A stretch of DNA of 16,106 nt from Candidatus Njordarchaeota archaeon (lineage in GTDB: Archaea; Asgardarchaeota; Njordarchaeia; Njordarchaeales; Njordarchaeaceae), in NCBI GenBank assembly GCA_029856055.1, contig JAHQWF010000132.1:1-16106 (forward strand), in the 5' to 3' direction. Under the pieces are notes generated by a model. The model did no database searches and was not told the DNA's origin. It worked only from the letters and a program-made list of their open reading frames with translations. The position numbers were made by a program, and so were the translations under genes. Within the stretch, counting starts at the first letter, position 1, and every line of letters starts with the position of its first letter. Below, one piece after another: positions 1 to 6,922 of the stretch.

Positions 1-43
1 TACTTATTCCAGGAACAAATGCTATTATGTATTCTAGTAACAC
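1..43 (-). CDS. Possible start of a hydrophobic protein, cut by the window edge
   Basis: Only 14 codons are inside the window, beginning at a GTG (41-43, minus strand) and reading MLLEYIIAFVPGIS, a hydrophobic start such as a membrane protein would have. An AGGT element lies ten bases upstream (54-57), which is longer spacing than for the other genes here. The frame stays open upstream of the GTG without another usual start. It would be transcribed in the same direction as the protease pair next to it, after a T-rich stretch. Too little is visible to name a family; it may be chance. Confidence 0.2.
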   Translation of the reverse strand, partial: MLLEYIIAFVPGIS

Positions 44-96
44 TTGTCGTATACCTTTATGAAATAATAATTTTATACTTTTGATTTTATAATTCT

Positions 97-108
97 TTAA
101 AAAAATTT
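97..108 (-). terminator. U-rich terminator after the small longin-like gene
   Basis: A run of seven T on the minus strand (99-105) follows about 14 bases after the stop codon at 119. Archaeal RNA polymerase stops at such U-tracts without needing a hairpin, and no hairpin is seen. It probably ends the protease transcript. Confidence 0.45.
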
Positions 109-118
109 CATCATTTTA

Positions 119-559
119 TTAAAATATTTTTTGTATTAGTTTCTTCAAGTATTTCTCAAATATAGGTCTGAATTCATTCACATATTTTTTTATATCAACC
201 ATCTCTGGTTCTAGACCTAGTTTTCGATTTATTCTTACAACACCCTCAGCGACTGAATGAATAAATATAAGCAATTTCTCATTTTTAAGGTTAGCTTCAC
301 TAGGTAAAATAAAATTAAAAACTAGATCATCCTTTGTTAAGACTATATATTTCTCTGTTTTTGTCTCAATAAATTTTATTCCTTCTCCAGTCTCCCTTAG
401 CCCCTGGAGCGCGGCCACTATTAGTGAAGACTTTAATGTTTTTTCCTCAGAATACATGTCCTCTTCCATAACATCCCATTTCTCCAAATCAAATATGTAA
501 ATAGGGATGCCGCTCTCGTCCATAATCTCAATTCTCTTCACTGATACTGGAGGTGACAA
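119..559 (-). CDS. Small alpha/beta protein, possible longin/roadblock-like fold
   Basis: I do not recognise a named family with certainty. The protein has 146 residues when started at the TTG at 557-559, which has GGTGA (565-569) five bases upstream; a longer frame reaching 613 would overlap the preceding protease gene and lacks a ribosome site. The predicted order is strand (VKRIEIM), turn, strand (IPIYIFDL), a long helix (about residues 40-52), strands (IKFIETKT, EKYIVLT, LVFNFILP) and a long helix (LLIFIHSVAEGVVRINR), then a charged helical tail. This beta-beta-alpha-beta-beta-beta-alpha order matches longin, roadblock and related profilin-like folds, often partners of small GTPases in archaea. 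It has no signal peptide or membrane segment. The gene begins 25 bases after the protease stop, so the two are probably cotranscribed. The fold assignment is inference from the pattern only. Confidence 0.75.
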   Translation of the reverse strand: MSPPVSVKRIEIMDESGIPIYIFDLEKWDVMEEDMYSEEKTLKSSLIVAALQGLRETGEGIKFIETKTEKYIVLTKDDLVFNFILPSEANLKNEKLLIFIHSVAEGVVRINRKLGLEPEMVDIKKYVNEFRPIFEKYLKKLIQKIF

Positions 560-584
560 TTGGATCACCGTTAGAGCAAATATA

Positions 585-3305
585 TTATTCTTCTTCCTCC
601 AATACTTCTTCAATTATCTCTTCAGATATCTTTTTCGCTTCCTCCTCAACCATCATTAATCTTTCTTCCTTCTTCTTTAAATAGATTTTATAACCCTTAT
701 ATGATGCTAATCCAGCAGCAATTATGATTGATGCACCTATTATGTATTGGTAATAAGGTATAACAATCAATGAGTATTCAATAGTAAATATTTTTAGTGG
801 CGTATCTATTATTATTTTTGCATTTGCTGAAAATAATTGAAACGTGATATTTGCCTCCCATGTACTTTTTCTACCATCCTCACTTACCCATACCTGAACC
901 ATAGATATATTTTTGTTGCCCAGAGTAATCATTGTTTCTTCAACATATGTATTCTCGACCTCTACAGTTACCCTTAATTTCTGCTTAGGTGAATCAACTA
1001 TACTGCCTTTATTTGGAGTAATATGAATGCTTCTTAAAGCCTCATTATAAACTTCTGCTACATTGAACTTAAATTCACCAGAACCAAAGATCTCTTTTAC
1101 CGTCACATAGTAAAAACCATTTTCGGGAGGCGTAAATACAACATATTCATCCATACCCATACCATGAATACTCTTAGTTAATAAAACTGGTTCGCCGTAT
1201 TTATCTGGTTTTCCTGACCAAATATATAAATCGAAATCGGCGAAATCTGGTACCTCTACTCTAAATATATAATTCTTACCTTTCTTAAAATAAACTTTTC
1301 CAGCCCAAACATGTTTACCGAAAGCTCTAGATGTTAAATTAACTCTATAACTATTGCCTACATCGATTACATTCTCTAAGGCCTCAATAGCTGCATCAAC
1401 TTGCACAAGCCCATAACCCTCAACATAATCTTTTTGACCTCTATTAGCCTTCATACCTACCTCGGGACCCCTGTAAATCTCCCAAGCAGTCATTAACAAA
1501 AGATGCTTAACCTTTAATACATCATCGATGGTATAGTTCCAGTTACTCCAGTCATCATGTGTGATCGCTTGAACAACGATTGCGACAGCTCCCCCAACTT
1601 GTGCAGCCGACACCGATGTACCTCTAACTATAATTAAATCATCTCCGTAGATATCGTTTATCCCAGTTAACCTCGTAACCTCCTCAGCGCCCGTTGAGTA
1701 ATCCCAGATGTATAAATCTAGATTATCATCTCTATCGTCGTCCGCGCATATAATAGCTGGTTCATCAAAATCTCCTCCAGGAGCAACAATATCTGGTTTA
1801 GTAACATTTGTTTCGGCTGGAGATCCGTCAGGATATTTGCTGTAGGGTCCTCTAGAAGACCAATTTGTAATATTAAGTCTCAACCATGCATCAGTCGAGG
1901 CGCCAACCGCAATAACTTGTTCTAGTCTAGCTGGTGAATTTATAGTGTTTTCACCAGGTCCCTCATTTCCCGCAGCTACAGTAACCACAATGCCATTATT
2001 AATTAAATTTTTAACAGCTCCTTCCGTAGCCGCGTCAACATATATTGAGCCAAAGGTTATTGTAGCTGCTACAATATGATACTTTTCCTTATTACTAATC
2101 ACCCACTCAATTCCATCTAGAATATCCTCAGTGTTACCATAGCCCTCCTCATCCAGTACCTTTACACCAACTAACTTTACTTCTGGTGCCACACCCGAGA
2201 AAGCGCCATAAGTTAGGGAACCAGATAAGTTATCTTTCAGGAAAGCCCAGTAAGCTATACCTGGTCCATCCGTTTTCTCCTTGTAAGGACCCCCGCTCTG
2301 CAATCCAAGATCTATCTCGAGTTTATATATACCTGTAACATTAGCCTTAAAAGATAAAACATAGGGATTTCTTAAATCCTCAGTAATTATTGTATTCCCC
2401 TCTGGCGTATAAACTATTAATCGTACTACTTCCGCGCTATGTGTTTTAGATGAATATGGTTGTATACTAACATCTTTCCACTTGACGATAACACTCACAT
2501 CACCTGTTCTAAAAACTGGAAAAACTTCTATAGTAAAGAACTCGTGATATCCCGCATCCAATCCATCAATAACAATCGCAAACTGAGCAAACTGAATAGT
2601 TGTTTCGTTGTATCTAACAAGATTTCCTCCAACAACGCTAGCTATTGATGTCCCATGCCCATTATCATCGTATGGATGAGATAAGCCATTAACCGCATCG
2701 TACCAACCGACGATTTTACCAGAGAAATTTGCGTCGCCATAATAGGGAGAAAGGGATATGTGAGATGGATCAAGGCCCGAATCCATGATAGCGATGCTCA
2801 TGTCACTAGATCCGTTATAACCATAGTTTTCCCAGACATACGGTTTTAATCCCATAAGTCGAAGAGAATTAAACATCGTTGCTTTATACTTCATGTTAGG
2901 TTGAATAAAGATGATGTTTGGATCTTTAGCTAACTCACTTAACATCTTTTTAGGTAATCTCCCAGAATAACCCTCTATGGCGTTCCTGTAAATCTTCTTT
3001 ATTTCTCCCCCTAAGCTCTCGAAATATTTAATTGAAGTAGCAGAAAAATCTCTCAATAGAACTACAACATCAATAAAACCATTATCTTCAGGTACAGTTT
3101 CTTCTAACAAGTCATATATCTTGTCTCTATCTTTATCTAAATTCTTTATGATGACATCTAGATCTGATGCATAAATATGATCTCTATTATTAATTGCTTC
3201 TACGGATTTATCAAATGATCTCCGTTTAATTGATATTACTTTAATATTTGTGCTCATCGGTATTATTAGGACTAAGACTAGTAAAATTCCCGTAATTCTT
3301 CTCAT
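585..3305 (-). CDS. S8 subtilisin-like serine protease, secreted and C-terminally membrane-anchored
   Basis: A secreted subtilase that should cleave proteins outside the cell while tethered to the membrane. Numbering from the ATG at 3303-3305 (GTGAT four bases upstream; a GTG at 3312-3314 is part of that site): N-terminal signal-like helix (about 4-20), inhibitor-type propeptide (about 75-142), catalytic Asp175 (AIMDSGLD), His217 (DDNGHGTSIAS), oxyanion Asn447 (AAGNEGP) and nucleophile Ser564 (RGTSVSAA). All catalytic residues are present. Some 140 residues, largely a beta-rich insertion, separate the His block from the rest of the core. A PPC-like beta domain (about 665-750) and another beta domain (about 755-845) follow, then one membrane helix (about 847-866) and a short Lys/Glu-rich tail. 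At 906 residues it is much longer than a bacterial subtilisin, as is common for archaeal surface forms. It heads a two-gene transcript with the small gene downstream. Confidence 0.95.
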   Translation of the reverse strand: MRRITGILLVLVLIIPMSTNIKVISIKRRSFDKSVEAINNRDHIYASDLDVIIKNLDKDRDKIYDLLEETVPEDNGFIDVVVLLRDFSATSIKYFESLGGEIKKIYRNAIEGYSGRLPKKMLSELAKDPNIIFIQPNMKYKATMFNSLRLMGLKPYVWENYGYNGSSDMSIAIMDSGLDPSHISLSPYYGDANFSGKIVGWYDAVNGLSHPYDDNGHGTSIASVVGGNLVRYNETTIQFAQFAIVIDGLDAGYHEFFTIEVFPVFRTGDVSVIVKWKDVSIQPYSSKTHSAEVVRLIVYTPEGNTIITEDLRNPYVLSFKANVTGIYKLEIDLGLQSGGPYKEKTDGPGIAYWAFLKDNLSGSLTYGAFSGVAPEVKLVGVKVLDEEGYGNTEDILDGIEWVISNKEKYHIVAATITFGSIYVDAATEGAVKNLINNGIVVTVAAGNEGPGENTINSPARLEQVIAVGASTDAWLRLNITNWSSRGPYSKYPDGSPAETNVTKPDIVAPGGDFDEPAIICADDDRDDNLDLYIWDYSTGAEEVTRLTGINDIYGDDLIIVRGTSVSAAQVGGAVAIVVQAITHDDWSNWNYTIDDVLKVKHLLLMTAWEIYRGPEVGMKANRGQKDYVEGYGLVQVDAAIEALENVIDVGNSYRVNLTSRAFGKHVWAGKVYFKKGKNYIFRVEVPDFADFDLYIWSGKPDKYGEPVLLTKSIHGMGMDEYVVFTPPENGFYYVTVKEIFGSGEFKFNVAEVYNEALRSIHITPNKGSIVDSPKQKLRVTVEVENTYVEETMITLGNKNISMVQVWVSEDGRKSTWEANITFQLFSANAKIIIDTPLKIFTIEYSLIVIPYYQYIIGASIIIAAGLASYKGYKIYLKKKEERLMMVEEEAKKISEEIIEEVLEEEE

Positions 3306-3349
3306 AAAAATCACTCAATTATCATAGGGACAATATAATATCATTACGC

Positions 3350-3366
3350 GCTTTAAAAAATTAATT
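3350..3366 (-). promoter_or_regulatory. TATA-like box for the S8 protease
   Basis: On the minus strand this reads AATTAATTTTTTAAAG, with TTTTTTAAA resembling crenarchaeal TATA boxes. It lies about 25 bases upstream of a start point near 3330, which leaves a leader of about 25 bases carrying the GTGAT ribosome site before the ATG at 3305. The rest of the divergent spacer to the DUF72 gene (to 3561) is very AT-rich with no other element I can support. Confidence 0.35.
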
Positions 3367-3521
3367 ATTTATGCTTACCTATTTTAATAGCTAATTATTT
3401 AGAATTATTTATTATCACTTAATGCATAGTACTGAAGTAAATATTTTTATTTAGCGTATGAAATAGCCAACAGTCTATGTACTAATTTTTATTAATAAGT
3501 CGTCATATTAATTAATTGTTC

Positions 3522-3534
3522 CGCTTTTTATTTC
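3522..3534 (+). promoter_or_regulatory. TATA-like box for the DUF72 gene
   Basis: The stretch CGCTTTTTATTTC has a TATA-like core whose centre is about 25 bases upstream of 3553. Transcription would then begin at or just before the GTGAT ribosome site of the DUF72 gene, so the leader would be very short. This is a match by position and composition only. Confidence 0.3.
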
Positions 3535-3561
3535 TAGTTAATTCAGTAGTAAGTGATTCCA

Positions 3562-4353
3562 TTGCCTTCGAAATATTGGTTAGGCTGTAGTGGTTATAGT
3601 TACGATGATTGGGTAGGTAATTTTTATCCACCTGGTTTAGATAAATCCTTGTTCTTTAAATTCTACTCAGAGCGCTTTAATACAATTGAAATAAATTCTA
3701 GTTTTTACCAGATTCCAAAAAGAAATACTGTATTACATTGGGTGAAGAATGCTCCAAGCTACTTTAAGTTCTCCTTTAAATTATATAGAGAGATCACGCA
3801 TGACAGAAAGTTATATAATGTTAAACCAGTTCTAGATAAGTTCTTCTCAGCTATTAAAGCATTAATAGATAAGAATTTAGTGGCTGTTTTCCTTATACAG
3901 CTTCCGGCCAGCTTTGGTAAAAATCTACTTAAACTAGAAAACTTCTTCAACGAACTTCCACCAAATTACAAGTACGCTATTGAGTTTAGGCATCATAGCT
4001 GGTTAGAAAATGATACTTTCGAACTTCTCGAGAAGTATAATGTTGCTTACACTATTGTTGATGAACCTCATCTACCCCCCTTAGTGAAAATAACTACCGA
4101 TTTTACTTATATTAGGTTTCATGGACATGGAAAAAAGATTTGGTATTACTACAATTATAAGGAAGATGAGCTTAAGAAGTGGGCTAAACAGATAAAAGAA
4201 ATAGAGCCCCAAGTTAAGGAAATCTACATTTACTTCAATAACCACTTTAGAGCATTTGCTCCCAGAAACGCCAGTCAGTTAGCTAAGCTTCTGGGCATCG
4301 AGGACAAAGATTTAGTCCCCGTTCAAAGACAGACAACTTTATGGGAATTCTAG
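3562..4353 (+). CDS. DUF72 (YecE-like) family protein
   Basis: A member of the DUF72 family, which adopts a TIM-barrel-like fold; its biochemical role is not established. Family signatures in order are GCSGYSYDDW near the N terminus (residues 8-17), INSSFYQIP (45-53), EFRHHSW (141-147), the strand YIRFHG (183-188) and the C-terminal block FNNHFRAFAPRNA (225-237). At 263 residues it has the usual length and looks complete. I place the start at the TTG at 3562-3564, because GTGAT (3553-3557) sits four bases upstream; the GTG inside that motif at 3553 is an alternative giving three more residues. It is soluble with no signal peptide. It stands alone between the divergent protease and the aldolase remnant, with a T-run just after its stop, so it is likely a single-gene transcript. 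Confidence 0.92.
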   Translation: MPSKYWLGCSGYSYDDWVGNFYPPGLDKSLFFKFYSERFNTIEINSSFYQIPKRNTVLHWVKNAPSYFKFSFKLYREITHDRKLYNVKPVLDKFFSAIKALIDKNLVAVFLIQLPASFGKNLLKLENFFNELPPNYKYAIEFRHHSWLENDTFELLEKYNVAYTIVDEPHLPPLVKITTDFTYIRFHGHGKKIWYYYNYKEDELKKWAKQIKEIEPQVKEIYIYFNNHFRAFAPRNASQLAKLLGIEDKDLVPVQRQTTLWEF

Positions 4354-4366
4354 ATAGTTTTTTTAA
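4354..4366 (+). terminator. U-rich terminator after the DUF72 gene
   Basis: Seven T in a row (4358-4364) start four bases after the stop codon TAG at 4351-4353. A downstream U-tract without hairpin is the usual archaeal termination signal. Confidence 0.5.
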
Positions 4367-4407
4367 TAACGGGATTTCAAATTTCCTTAATCTTATCCAT
4401 CGCTAAG

Positions 4408-4420
4408 ATTCTTATATATT
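4408..4420 (+). promoter_or_regulatory. TATA-like box for the aldolase remnant
   Basis: ATTCTTATATATT is centred about 45 bases before the GGTG ribosome site (4458-4461) of the aldolase pseudogene, which would place the transcript start near 4440 and leave a leader of about 28 bases. Promoter and ribosome site therefore still look intact upstream of the broken coding region. Confidence 0.35.
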
Positions 4421-4467
4421 CCTATTCACTTTTTTCAGCTACTGTAATTAGTAAATAGGTGTTGAAT

Positions 4468-5090
4468 TTGAGTTCGATTTCTTATTTTCATACGAGGAAA
4501 AGATTAGTTGAGTTAGGTAGGTTACTTGTTCAGAAAGGTTTAACTCATGGTTCATCAGGAAATTTAAGTGCTGAGGTAGGAAACGATGTAATTCTCATAG
4601 GCCTAGCGATATTGTGGAGATAGACTTTAATGGGAATGTTTTGTCTGGTAAGTTTAAGCCCTCTATAGAAAGATTTATGCACATCGAGATATATAAGAAC
4701 AGGAGGAATGTTAATGCTGTTGTACATACACATCCTATTTATTCTTCCGCTCTAGCTATAGCTCGGGAATCATTGCCTGTACTAACTGAATAATTCGTGA
4801 TTTATGTTGGAGGTCCCGTTAAATTAGCTAAATTTAAACAAGCTGGAACAGCTGATCTCGGAGCTGCTGTAGTTGAGGCTCTCGGCGATAGAAAAGCTGC
4901 GTTGATGGCTAACCATGGTTTAGTTGCCGTTGGTAAGGATCTTGATGAGGCTGAATTTGTTTCCGAGATTGTTGAGATTCACGCTAAGATGTATGTGATG
5001 GCGAAATCCTTGGGTAAAATTAATGTTGTCCCTGACGATATTGTTCGGAGTTGGAGGGAGTTTTACTATAAGAAAATGAAGAGTTATTGA
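4468..5090 (+). pseudogene. Class II aldolase (FucA-like) pseudogene: internal deletion/frameshift plus nonsense codon
   Basis: The intact ancestor would be a zinc-dependent class II aldolase of the L-fuculose-phosphate aldolase type, about 215 residues. The first frame starts at TTG 4468 (GGTG five bases upstream) and encodes the family N terminus with GLTHGSSGNLSAEVG and VILI, then runs into TAG at 4621. The family sequence resumes in another frame at 4602 with PSDIVEIDFNGNVLSGK, includes the catalytic Glu region KPSIERFMH and the zinc-binding VVHTHP, meets TAA at 4791 where Glu would be expected (LTE-stop-FVIYVGG), then continues to 5090 with the third zinc His in ANHGLVAVG. About 11 codons around the phosphate-binding TPSG loop are missing at the frame junction near 4600. 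Two independent lesions argue for real decay rather than one sequencing error. The last part could be translated from a GTG at 4797, but would lack the active site. Confidence 0.88.
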
Positions 5091-5182
5091 ATCCGCTTAT
5101 ATTATTTTTATGGTATGTATGTCATTATTGTGTTTATCGCAAATATCGTTGCTAGTATCACTGCTATAGCTATTCTTATTAC

Positions 5183-5820
5183 TTAATAGTTTCCCGGCTC
5201 TTCTTCTATAGGTATTATTTTTTCACTTGCTTTTGCGGCGAATATAGCTACTAGAAATCCAGATATTTCATCCGCTATAACATGCTGTCTAGCAAATAGA
5301 GTTGATAAGATTATGCCTATGGCTATCAGCCAGAAAATTACTGATTTTCCGCTATCTTTGCTGAGGAAATAAGCTGATAATGTAGAGTTAGCAGCGTGTA
5401 AACTTGGGAAACAATTTACAGGTAGATCATCTTGATAATAGTTATACATAACCTTGGATAAAAAGACTTGGGCGCCGCTCAAATCTGGTCTATCCATTTT
5501 TACTGAATATATTAGATAAGTTATATAGGACACGATATATGTGATCAATACTGCCCCGAAGAATTGGTTGAACTTCTCTGGTTTAATATAAGCGAAGTAA
5601 CCTATAGTGTAGAGGACAAATGGGTAAAAATGAAGACGTAGAATATAACGAATATAGGGTTGAAAAATATAATGTAGTCAAGTGGCGAATAGAATACTGG
5701 ATGAGCCCTAGCAAGGGTGGCTTCAGCTATGACATCATACAATATCAATGCAACGACATAATAAATCACTAGGTACAGTGAATTTCTAATCAACATAGAT
5801 AGAAGCTTTTTATCGACCAT
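5183..5820 (-). pseudogene. PAP2-type membrane phosphatase broken by a one-base frameshift
   Basis: The joined frames give about 212 residues of an integral membrane phosphatase of the PAP2 superfamily, which removes phosphate from lipid phosphates or transfers phospho-head groups. The start is ATG 5818-5820 behind a GGGGG ribosome site. The first part has hydrophobic helices (SLYLVIYYVVALILY, YIIFFNPIFVIFYVFIF) and would stop just after THLSSTL at 5602. Reading instead one base back from a T5 run (minus strand, 5626-5630) continues as FYPFVLYTIGYFAYIKPEKF and joins in frame with the rest: KMDRPDL, CFPSLHAANS (PSxH motif) and FARQHVIADEISG (catalytic His/Asp motif). One T added to the run restores the whole gene. 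It may be a true pseudogene, a homopolymer sequencing error, or translational slippage; no classic slippery heptamer is seen. It converges on the aldolase remnant. Confidence 0.8.
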
Positions 5821-5871
5821 GATTATTCCCCCTAATATTTTTAGAAGAGTAAACTTTCTTAGGAAATATAG

Positions 5872-5888
5872 GAAATATAATTTTATTG
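5872..5888. promoter_or_regulatory. Shared AT-rich promoter core between PAP2 and SixA genes
   Basis: The divergent genes are separated by 99 bases. GAAATATAATTTTATTG could serve as TATA box for the plus-strand SixA gene (transcript start near 5903, ribosome site at 5905) and, read on the minus strand, for the PAP2 gene (start near 5855, leader about 35 bases). Assigned by position and composition only. Confidence 0.3.
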
Positions 5889-5919
5889 ACAATGTGACTA
5901 TTTAGGGAGGCGAAATATT

Positions 5920-6390
5920 ATGGTTTATGTTATTTTAATGCAGCACGCTAAAGCAAAGAGAAAAGAAGAAGATCCGCAGAGAAACATAACTGAAGAAGGT
6001 AGAGAGGAAACTGAAAAGATTGCTAAGTTCTTTGTAGATAATATTGGTTTGAGAATAGATAAAATAATTCACAGTACTAAACTTAGAGCCAAACAAACAG
6101 CGGAGATACTATCTAAGTATATTAAGCCAAGAGACGGCGTTATTGAAAAGGAAGGTCTAGAACCGAATGCGGATCCATCGATTTGGGCTGAAAAATTAAG
6201 CATAATAAATGAAAACATAGTTATCGTTGGTCATTTGCCGCATCTTAGCAAGCTAACTTCCCTTTTAGTAGCCGAAGATACTGAAAAAGAATTAGTAGTT
6301 TTCCAATACTCCAATATGGTGTGTTTAGAAAGAGATGACAAGGGAAAATGGAGAATTCTTTGGATTATTAGACCTGATATAATTAAATAA
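5920..6390 (+). CDS. sixA: SixA-like phosphohistidine phosphatase (histidine phosphatase superfamily)
   Basis: A small cytosolic member of the histidine phosphatase superfamily, of the SixA branch that removes phosphate from phosphohistidine in signalling proteins; the substrate here is unknown. Catalytic elements of the 156-residue protein are His9 in LMQHAKA, Arg56 in HSTKLRAKQTAE, the acidic region GLEPNADPS (79-87) and the second His105 in VIVGHLPHLS. The first motif is QHA rather than the usual RHG/RHA, so a phosphate-binding Arg is replaced by Gln, a variant I believe occurs in other SixA-type proteins. The length is normal. The ATG at 5920 has a strong GGGAGGCGA site (5905-5913) upstream. 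No phosphotransfer system is visible in the window. The C/D box sRNA begins 22 bases after the stop, with no terminator between. Confidence 0.9.
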   Translation: MVYVILMQHAKAKRKEEDPQRNITEEGREETEKIAKFFVDNIGLRIDKIIHSTKLRAKQTAEILSKYIKPRDGVIEKEGLEPNADPSIWAEKLSIINENIVIVGHLPHLSKLTSLLVAEDTEKELVVFQYSNMVCLERDDKGKWRILWIIRPDIIK

Positions 6391-6412
6391 ATAAACTTAT
6401 AGATCTATTATT

Positions 6413-6477
6413 AGGTTAGATGATGAACTGACCGGGACCGATAAGTAAATGAGGAGGCTTGAAAGGTCTGATAACTT
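6413..6477 (+). ncRNA. C/D box guide sRNA (2'-O-methylation guide)
   Basis: All parts of an archaeal C/D box sRNA appear in order: 5' stem arm AGGTTA (6413-6418), C box ATGATGA (6420-6426), an 11-base guide (6427-6437), D' box CCGA (6438-6441, one change from CTGA), a 7-base spacer, C' box ATGAGGA (6449-6455, one change from consensus), a 12-base guide (6456-6467), D box CTGA (6468-6471) and 3' stem arm TAACTT (6472-6477), which pairs with the 5' arm including one G-U. The RNA would bind L7Ae, Nop5 and fibrillarin and direct methylation opposite the fifth guide base from each D box: target ACCUUUCAAGCC for the D guide (fifth base U) and UCCCGGUCAGU for the D' guide (fifth base G). The target RNA was not identified. 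It lies 22 bases after the SixA gene and may be processed from its transcript. Confidence 0.82.
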
Positions 6478-6495
6478 ACATTTGTTTAATAGTAA

Positions 6496-6521
6496 TTATT
6501 ATTATAAGCAATATAATATTA
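6496..6521 (+). promoter_or_regulatory. AT-rich promoter candidate of the HEPN-MNT pair
   Basis: Two overlapping TATA-like stretches, ATTATTATAAGC and CAATATAATATTA, lie 12-37 bases before the GGTGAT ribosome site of the HEPN gene (6533-6538). Either could place the transcript start just upstream of that site. The whole spacer is AT-rich, so confidence is low. Confidence 0.25.
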
Positions 6522-6544
6522 TTCTAAATAACAGGTGATTAATA

Positions 6545-6922
6545 TTGAGTAGTTATATTGATTACATTGAGCGATCAAGAATATTCTTAGAGGAGGCTAA
6601 AGCAGCTTTAAATAAGGGAATTTATTGGTTAGCATGCTTTCACGCTCATCAATCAGTTGAATTTTATTTAAAAGGACTTTTAGAATATAAAACTGGTTCT
6701 TATCCATTCACACATGATTTAACTTATTTATTAAAGATTGTTGCAAATATATTGAATCTCACGTTACCAGAGGACTTAAAAGTTAAAGCCGAAGCATTAT
6801 CACCGCATTACACATTGTCTCGTTACGGTGGTTTAGGTGTGTCAGAATACACTGAGGATAAAGCAAGCTCATGCATAAGTTATGCGGAGGAAATTTTGGA
6901 ATGGTTGAAAGAGAAAGTTTAA
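6545..6922 (+). CDS. HEPN domain protein, likely toxin partner of the adjacent nucleotidyltransferase
   Basis: A 125-residue all-helical HEPN protein of the PF05168 type. Visible signatures are the first helix IERSRIFLEEAKAALNKG, the second-helix block WLACFHAHQSVEFYLKGLL (28-46), THDLTYLL (56-63) and the C-terminal SPHYTLSRYGG (86-96) followed by a helix ending EILEWLKEKV. HEPN proteins are often RNases or nucleotide-binding partners of MNT enzymes. The classical RNase motif R-x4-6-H is not present; the nearest is Lys81-x6-His88 followed by Tyr89. The TTG start at 6545 has GGTGA six bases upstream (6533-6537). The MNT gene starts inside its last 22 bases, so the two are translationally coupled. 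Whether this pair is a toxin-antitoxin or a substrate-modifying enzyme is not shown by the sequence. Confidence 0.88.
   Translation: MSSYIDYIERSRIFLEEAKAALNKGIYWLACFHAHQSVEFYLKGLLEYKTGSYPFTHDLTYLLKIVANILNLTLPEDLKVKAEALSPHYTLSRYGGLGVSEYTEDKASSCISYAEEILEWLKEKV

Noticed and set aside
2460..2648. Open frame on the plus strand inside the S8 protease gene
   Set aside because: It is antisense to a conserved coding region, has no ribosome site and no protein-like pattern.
3315..3552. RNA gene in the AT-rich spacer between the protease and DUF72 genes
   Set aside because: No C/D boxes, tRNA-like arms or GC-rich structured segment are seen there; structured RNAs of heat-loving archaea normally stand out by GC content.
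4545..4733. Minus-strand frame across the aldolase remnant
   Set aside because: It is the antisense of recognisable aldolase sequence; the plus-strand reading explains conserved zinc and catalytic motifs.
5622..5634. Programmed -1 frameshift site in the PAP2 gene
   Set aside because: The zero-frame codons ATT TTT do not form a slippery heptamer of the X XXY YYZ type, and no downstream pseudoknot was apparent; mutation or sequencing error is simpler.
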